A stretch of DNA of 51,605 nucleotides from Plantago elongata (Eukaryota; Streptophyta; Magnoliopsida; Lamiales; Plantaginaceae). Location of the stretch: assembly GCA_036897095.1 (NCBI GenBank), contig JAYMSP010000442.1, forward strand, positions 1 to 51,605, written 5' to 3'. Positions 44,524-51,605 of the stretch are shown in pieces (within the stretch, counting starts at the first letter, position 1; each line of letters begins with the position of its first letter). The position numbers were made by a program, and so were the translations under genes. The notes beneath the pieces are model-generated. The model was not told the origin of the DNA. It made no database searches and saw nothing but the letters and a program-made list of their open reading frames with translations.

Positions 44524-47500
44524 TCACTTACATCTATGATATGCACTGCTGTTTCCAAAGTAAGGAGCCCGTTCCCTGGACTGTAAGATAAAGAGGATCG
44601 CCGTCAGCAAATTCATATACAATAATAAAGTCTTCATTGTTATTTGTAATGCACTCAAGATTATTTTGCAGATAGATTCATATACAGTACGGAAGTCTCC
44701 TTTGATATTTGTAATGCACTAAGTAGATTATATTTTGCAGATAACAGTTGTAATTAGCATTCTAATCAAACACATGCTGTTGTTAAAAGCAAGTTTTCTA
44801 CAGGTTTGCAAATACATCAGTTTCTCATACATGATATAATATCATTATCATAGCCTTAGATTTGACAAGATATGTTCATATGGACCAACTCTGAGAGTTG
44901 AGAATCAGATAGTCCTTCAGATATTTACTCTTTTGAAGTTATTAGTACAAGAATAATAAGACAGCGTACCTCAAAACCACCAGGATAAGTGTTCCTGCCT
45001 TGCATTGATTCTGAGAGACAAAAGTAAAGCCCATAAGTTAAGATACAAGCAAGCTTAATGAGATATAATAATGATGAATCCTCTTACCATATGCGAAAGC
45101 AGGATGTTGTTGATGATAGGGAAAAGGTGAGACACCGCCTCCATGGGGAAAGGAACTGGATTAAGAAAATTGTTCAGTATTACGAAGTAATGATTGCACT
45201 AAAAGGCATTCCAGAATAATGAATTGGATAAATTGGGAATTTTCTGTAATTTCGTGATGTTGAGAATCTGGAACCTTGGGCCTGAAAATGTGTCAGAACT
45301 TTCCACACGCGCACGCGATAATCCTCTGGGGTCCAAATGAAGTGGATCATGCCCCTAAATAAAAGAATGGAATTGTAAGTATGAAGTGGAGCAGGTTACT
45401 GAAGGAACAGTAAATTGAGCATAGAACTAAAAATACATACCACAAATGGATATGGCCTTTTGCCCCCAGGTAAGTGAAAATGACTGTCCGGTATGGTGGT
45501 GCCTGCCGCAACGACGACATATTCATATTAGAATATGAATAAGCACGTGGAAAAAGGAATAGTACAAAAAGGATTATGAATATTTGTGCTTCCAGTATAC
45601 TATTTATCAACACAGAGAACACACAGCTTGTCCTGTTATGAAAGAGCAAAGGATAAACAACAAATATAAACTATTATGATGTAGATACCTATACTGGGAC
45701 GCCGAGGAACATGATCAACTGAAGCTTGTTGCCTCAAAATATGTACAAGTTCATCATTGGTAGAGTGTCTGGTGTCAACCTTAGCACGATCATATGCACT
45801 CCTATCATACATTACTTGGTTTCTAGGTTCACATAACCTTATGCCTCCTGGCAAAAAAGAAAAGCTTACGTAAGTCATAAAAGGAACTATTCAAATTGCT
45901 TAGGACTGAATACATCTTAAAATTAAAAAGAACTGTCTGGGTCGTAGCATAAAACCGCTTTGGTGCCCATAACACATCTAAAGAGACGAAGTGTCGAACA
46001 CAACTATATGAGAAAGGCAGGTGGAGAAAGAGTAACTTTTGACCGCAACCCAACTTGCTTCCTACTTTGACTGTTGGCTAGCCTGCCCAATTTATTTTCA
46101 AATCTTTGTCTTGATTTTGTTGTCATATAAGAACAAATATTCCCGAGACTACGTTGATCACCACCACAACCAACTAATTAGGTTTATTCAAAATTCATGG
46201 TGCCTATGCTTAATGTCAGCAGTTAGAATTTGAGTTGTTCGTATTTCACATTCTTTTAATTTAGTTCAGCATTTCACAGAATGTATCGGTACCTTAAGGC
46301 ACCTATGTCGTTGCTTGTTGCTTCATTTAGAGGTATTTCACAAACAAAACCAGTGACGGGTCATGTTCACAGTCTAAAATACTTAAAACAGAGAGATGCT
46401 AACTACATATGGGGCTTGAATCCATGACACCACTACACTGACTGACTTCCAGAATCCTAGAAGGAAAAAAAGAGGAGTTGTACTTCTAAAGGCTCATATA
46501 CAGGCACTATGAGGTCATCAACTTTCAAGGAAACACCAGATGCAAAGTAAATTTACTAATCTTTGGGAGAAAATGGCCAATCAAGATGTCATCTTAATTT
46601 GTTACAAGTTATGATGTGCCTTTTACAAAAAAGTATGTGTTGTTTGTTCGAGCAACAAGGTCACGCATGGATTTGCTCCTCTGGGGCTGAACAACCATAA
46701 AGTTGAAAAAGTTCAAAAGAAACCTTAAGCACACCTTGTGATACTTTTGGTGTCTCCTTGGGCACTTGCTTTGCCATTGTACCTGTAGCATGCTTCGTCT
46801 GCTTCCTCGTTGTTATTGGTTTTGCAAGAGAGGCTGTAAGCTTAACCTAAATGATCATTGATTTGAATATTAAATCATATGAGAAGTATCCCAAAGCCTG
46901 AGGACCAACAAAAACTATCCAGTGAAAGTGAACCTTGGTGCCATTATCTTCAAATCTCTCTTTACTGACAGTCTCAATGCATGCAAGAGCAGCTTCACGG
47001 GTTTTATAGTTAATAAATGCAAAATCATTTCTCCTCGATGAAGGAAGATCTTTCGCAAGTACGACATTTTCAAGTTCCCCAAAAGTTTTGAAATATTCTT
47101 TCACTTTCTCTTCATTCCATGAGGAAGGCAGGTATTCAGCATAAACTGATTTCACCTATTGGGAGCAGATAACCAGTATCATACATCAAATTCAAATTAA
47201 GGTTTATGTTGACAAAATGCTACATGGTACTTCAAATGACCAATTATGGTATACGAATATCTGTATTAAATTAAACACCAGCGCCAATAATAATAGAGGG
47301 AGTGAAAACGTATAAAGAAACTAAAATAGGAAAGAAAATCGAGAAAAGTAACCTTCAAAATTTCTTCTTCAGCAGGCTCAATCAATGGTTGGGCCCAGTC
47401 TACTCTGAGGTTAATGTTTCTTCCAAATATGTTTTTCTTCTGCATCCTATTGAAAGCATTTTTTGCATCCCTATTTGTTTCAAACTCAACAAAAGCAAAG

Positions 47501-49722
47501 CCACGGTTCCTGTTAATGTTATTAGGATCAGCCTTGAGAGTAACTTTCTCTATGTTCACAATGCCAGCTTTCTCTAGCAATTGTGTAACCTGCATAATAT
47601 AGATCCTTCAGTTATTTATTCTCTATATGAAAATCATGTTAAAGGAACCAGTACATTGAAGAAAAGCTCACGTTTTCCGTCTTCCAATGTTTTTCTATGT
47701 TGCCAAGAAATATGGTATCATTTCCCTCAACAGGTGTTACAACACACTGCTTCCCACAAATCTGCAATTAAGCAAAAAAGAGAGCCTGAAAAATAGTTGC
47801 AATAAGATGGTTAAGGCATATCTTGGCCACATGAGAGCTATGATGTTCTCATGGAAGGCCTCAACTGAAGTTCTGTGAGCCTTGTCATGTACCCCTTAAG
47901 TCAGAGAAGTATTACCAAAGTGTGTTGCATGCAGAAATTGAGTCCAGGTATTTAAGAATAAACAAGGACGTTCTTTTAAAACCATTAAATTACAACCACA
48001 TATGATTTTCACAGATGCATTAAATCTGCAGGTATAACGATTAGACGTAACCTTTCATGCTACAGGAGACATTTGTAACAACAGCATGAATAACTAACTG
48101 CCCATATTATGCTTAAGCAGCTTCCATAAACAGCCAACACATCGAAAAATATTGAAGACACAGATATGGTTAATTTGTAATAATTGAAATAAAACTGACA
48201 CGTAACTAGACTCGAAATGGTGAATTACCTTAGCTTTGGAATATTTCGTCAATGCATTATTCGCATCAGAAGCTGTACAAAACTTCACAAAAGCAAAGCC
48301 TTTATTCTTCCCATTCTTACTATTCATCACCAACTTCACATCCAAGATTTCACCAGCACCTACGAATGCTTTTTTTATGTCATCCTCCTTCGCATCCTTG
48401 TCCAAGCCACCAACAAAAATTTCAGTTTTTCGTCTTTTTTTCCGCTCCAGGGCCTCCATTTCCCCACTTAACAACAACCCTTTGTGGGAACCAACACTAG
48501 CATTACCCATCAGCTCAGGTTTACCAAGACTTTCACCTTTCTCCTCGACCAAAACATGTTTTTCTTCCACAGAACCCAAATTTTTGGATGCAACTAGTCC
48601 CACGTCATGTGTGCCGCTAATATCCATGTTCTGATTTTCCACAGACTGTTCCAACATATCATCTGTCCCCTCATTCCTTTCACTTTCCGGCACACTTTCA
48701 GCTGAAACTTCAACCTTTTTCTCTTCCCCTGAATCAGAAAAACTCACGTTTGCATCCTTCATGTCTACTTCAGGCAGAAGCTCATCGCCCTCCCGAGCGA
48801 CCATCACCAGATCATTCCTATCATTACCTTTCTCACCGGCCACTTCTGCCAGACCACATGATCCAATATCAACTTTCAAGTTCCCTGTCTCCATAAGCTC
48901 AATACCACTCAACTCATTTACTCTATCACCAGCTGGTCCTAGAACACCAGCTCCACTACAAGTCTCAGATTCTTCCTTCTCCAGACACTCAAATGCACCG
49001 TCATTAAGTTTCGCCGCATTCTCCAACTCCTGCATCTTTAACTCTTTAGCTCCCTCACCCGCTATAACCGGTTTCTCAATCAAATCATCTACATCACCCA
49101 AATCCCCCTTCCTATCCTCAGCAACTACATAAGAATTCTCCTCACCATCATTAACAACACTACCTACCAACTTATCCGAGATTCCGACTACATCATTCAC
49201 AGGCTCAGAATCATTCACCTCAGACAAAGCAACAGCCTTTTCAACATTCTCCACCAAAACCTTCTTGGGCACCCTCTTCTTAATCACCCTTTTCACCACT
49301 CTAACAGTCTTCCTGATCACCTTCCTCGTACTTTTCCCTGTCCCACTCTCTTTCCCTCCTACAATTTCACTCTTCTCAACAGGATCACACGCCAAATTCA
49401 CCTCCTTTTTCGCATCATTCTCATTCCCACCCTCCTCCACAACCTTAGCCTCTTCATCCTCTATTGGAACGGAATCAATCGAAACGGTAGCTAGGGTTTT
49501 TTGGGAATTTTCGCACGGAATAAGTAAACCTACGGTAATTTCACCTGGGGTAATTTGTGATAGGTTTTCCTGAGGTGGAGGATCGGAGGATTGAGGCGGA
49601 GCAATTGCGGTGGAGGAACAATAGGCGGAGGAGGACGGAGAAAATGGAGGAATAGACTTCCGGGCCGTGAGACGACCGCTCCGACGAATTGGCCAACACT
49701 TAGCGGCGGGTTTTGGGGACAT
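44524..49722 (-). CDS. Three-RRM hnRNP Q/R-like RNA-binding protein
   Basis: Exons from high to low: 49722-48229, 47761-47672, 47589-47353, 47155-46934, 46846-46735, 45847-45689, 45502-45441, 45354-45275, 45155-45088, 45010-44970, and 44580 to a stop at 44524. This gives about 873 residues. Residues 1-428 are a long Glu/Asp/Val-rich, probably disordered region with a basic patch (VIRKTVRVVKRVIKKRVPKK). RRM1 starts at about 432 (IFVGGL, KGFAFVKF), then RRM2 (IFLGNI, RGFAFVEF), which is split across two exons, and RRM3 (VYAEYL, DFAFINY). The C-terminus is rich in Gly, Pro, Arg and Tyr. The layout is that of plant hnRNP Q/R/nucleolin-like proteins (Arabidopsis At2g44710/LIF2 type), likely nuclear and acting in RNA processing or transcription. 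The last exon is uncertain because a perfect donor (gat|gtaagt) overlaps the stop. Confidence 0.88.
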
Positions 49723-51439
49723 GGCTGTAATTATCCTTTCCGATTATCTCTTTTTCTTCTCTGTTTTCGTTCTGATTTTATTTTTCCTTCTCAGTTTCTA
49801 CCCGCCGTTCTTCTGTTTAACATAAACTTCAGTCGTCTTCGTTTCGTCTCTGATTGCAGATTTGCAGGTTCTGCTTGTTGTATTGTATATTCAGTGTTGG
49901 TCCGAATCTGATAATAGTAAAATAAGGCCAGTTTACCAGATCCAGTTGCATTCTCACTACTAGGTATAATTTTATTAATTATTTTTTTCAATCGTGCACG
50001 TACCGAATTACTTCGATGAGATCAGTCGCGAGAATTATTATGGATCAAAATACTTTACTTAAAAAAAAGCATACATGAAAGTTTATTATAAATGCATTTG
50101 AAAATAAAAATGTACGTTGTTTATATATATATCGCTTTCCACCCATTAGAACTATCTGAAAGTCTGGCGAGTTAAAATAAATATACATTTTAAATACGAC
50201 TTATGTTCCATTAGCATTTTATTAAGGAGTTATGTAACAACATCTACAACCAATGGACCGACGAGGTTACTCATGAATGTATCACACTCATTTCGTTGGT
50301 ATGATATTTCTTCTATTTTTTATCGGAGTTTGTACGTGTTTTCTCTTATATCGCTCAAACGCCATCATATTATGGTATGTATATATCATTCACCCAAATC
50401 ACTTTTAACTATTGTGGGATGTTACAATATAACGCTTAAGTCCTCTACAGGCTCTCGATTAGGTAGGTAAAGGGTTACAATATGTTCCAAGACCAACCAA
50501 CCGTGAATGATTCTAGATGTGGTTCATACTTCACAATCCTATACAATGTACTTCACTTTACTCAACATGACACTTAATTCATTGAACTATGCCGCTCTAA
50601 TATCACTTGTAACACTTTGATCATTAATGGATCGATACTCGGCCCGGTTATCATGATTGTCCTGCACATACATCTTGTTTAAAGGGTCCCCAAAGGAGTC
50701 TCTTTTTTAATTCTTGTGACACGAAGGTGGTGATGGACCGGGGGGGTGGTGGTTTCTAGTGGGTGGATGAGGTTATTGAAGTGTCGAGGAGGAGGAGGAA
50801 GAAGATGGAGGAAAGAAAAGAGGTCTTTTTTTAAGGTTCCATCATTTTATTTTCAAGCCTAGCATTATTATTTTATACTAGTACTGACCCGTTACGATGT
50901 CACAGTATAATTTAATTTTAATAATAAATAAAAAGGGGTGATAAAATATATCATTCGGAGAAATAAGGTAGTGTATTTACGTGAACAACGTACGTTGGTT
51001 ATAGTGCATGTCGCTTAGTCCTTCCTCATCTAATATTATATCATTAAGAGTTTGTTTATGTTAAGTATATAAAATGAAAGAGTATGATCCTGCCGTACTC
51101 GACCAGTCAATTAGTAACATGTACATGTTTTCTTCAAAATAATTGTATTCATCACGAACTGAACCAAAATAAAATATGTAAGTATACAACACAATCAATA
51201 GGTTTGTTCCTAACAATCCCGCGATGGTATGTGGTCACATCACCACACGCACAAAATAAATACAATTATACAAACATAATTTCACATTTTACGGTTATTT
51301 TTGCAACTCTTGGTTCCCAATAACACCAGGAGGTATGCGTCACCCCACCAAATATACGAAATTATTATTCTACAACCGTAAGTTTATACATGCTACTACT
51401 GGTGTTTTGCACAACCCCCTCCCTCGACTTCATTATGGA
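49723..51439. other. Upstream flank and LTR relic, no gene
   Basis: The promoter of the RRM gene occupies the first few hundred bases. At 50588-50605 the reverse strand reads tgatattagagcggcata, a diverged form of the initiator Met-tRNA primer-binding site used by many plant LTR elements, preceded on that strand by ...tgttaca. This points to an LTR on the reverse strand lying at higher coordinates. 50745-50830 is G-rich and purine-biased. No coding region is supported. Confidence 0.45.
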
Positions 51440-51593
51440 TGAAGAAAGTAGAGAGAAGATAGAAGAGAGTTTTCCAGCCTAGAGAGTATCTGTCATACCC
51501 CACGATCCATCCCGACATGTCATGTAGATCAAGAAAGTAAAGAGAAGATCGAAGATAGTTTCTTCGCCTACAAATATGCCTACAAATATCTGC
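51440..51593. repeat. Imperfect direct repeat at the window edge
   Basis: gatgaagaaagtagagagaa at about 51440 recurs as gatcaagaaagtaaagagaa at about 51528. Both are followed by gat-gaaga-agttt and end in atctg. The second copy also holds gcctacaaatat twice in a row. Probably the start of a repeat array or transposon that continues beyond the window. Confidence 0.65.
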
Positions 51594-51605
51594 CAGCCCC
51601 CCCCC

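Noticed and set aside
1..51605. CRISPR arrays, bacterial operons, or rRNA and clear tRNA genes
   Set aside because: Nothing of the kind is seen. The regularly spaced repeat at 2976-4862 is coding and plant-type, and the window is nuclear plant DNA throughout.

Overview
This is a piece of plant nuclear DNA, almost certainly from a eudicot. The genes have short spliced exons with GT-AG introns, the spacers are AT-rich and full of Stowaway-type MITEs and LTR relics, and every recognisable protein belongs to a plant family. An intact VAPYRIN gene suggests a lineage that still forms arbuscular mycorrhiza, because non-host lineages such as Brassicaceae have lost it. An asterid is my guess, but the species cannot be read from the sequence. 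Left third (1-10.7 kb): two dehydrin genes on the + strand in tandem. The second (10316-10687) is an ordinary KS-type dehydrin of the HIRD11 kind. The first (2976-4862) is a greatly enlarged paralogue, 628 residues with about 14 K-segment-like units in a 45-residue repeat, and it has lost the C-terminal lysine tract and S-segment. Their proximal promoters and upstream spacers are still alignable, so a several-kb segment was duplicated. The copies were later separated by a decayed FAR1/MULE-type element and several MITEs. Middle (13.7-28.2 kb): VAPYRIN (intronless, 13716-15332), then a transposon-rich spacer that includes a copia gag relic and an LTR promoter carrying a heat-shock-like motif, then the cobalamin-independent methionine synthase METE (11 coding exons, 765 residues, all zinc ligands present, with an intron in its 5' UTR). 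Right (30-49.7 kb): a DRB4-like double-stranded-RNA-binding protein with three dsRBDs (+, 30078-35723), which has a long inverted-repeat (foldback) element in one intron and a probable GC-AG intron. Convergent to it is a nucleolar MIF4G/MA3 protein (NOM1 type, -, 36261-42491, 12 coding exons, 854 residues). Further right is a three-RRM hnRNP Q/R-like protein (-, about 44524-49722). The genes do not form a pathway; they are ordinary plant neighbours. Exon boundaries were worked out by hand from reading frame, splice signals and family knowledge, and the phases close exactly for METE, DRB, NOM1 and all of the RRM gene except its last exon. The most unusual item is the expanded dehydrin with its higher-order repeat structure. 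I see no sign of an unknown multi-gene system.
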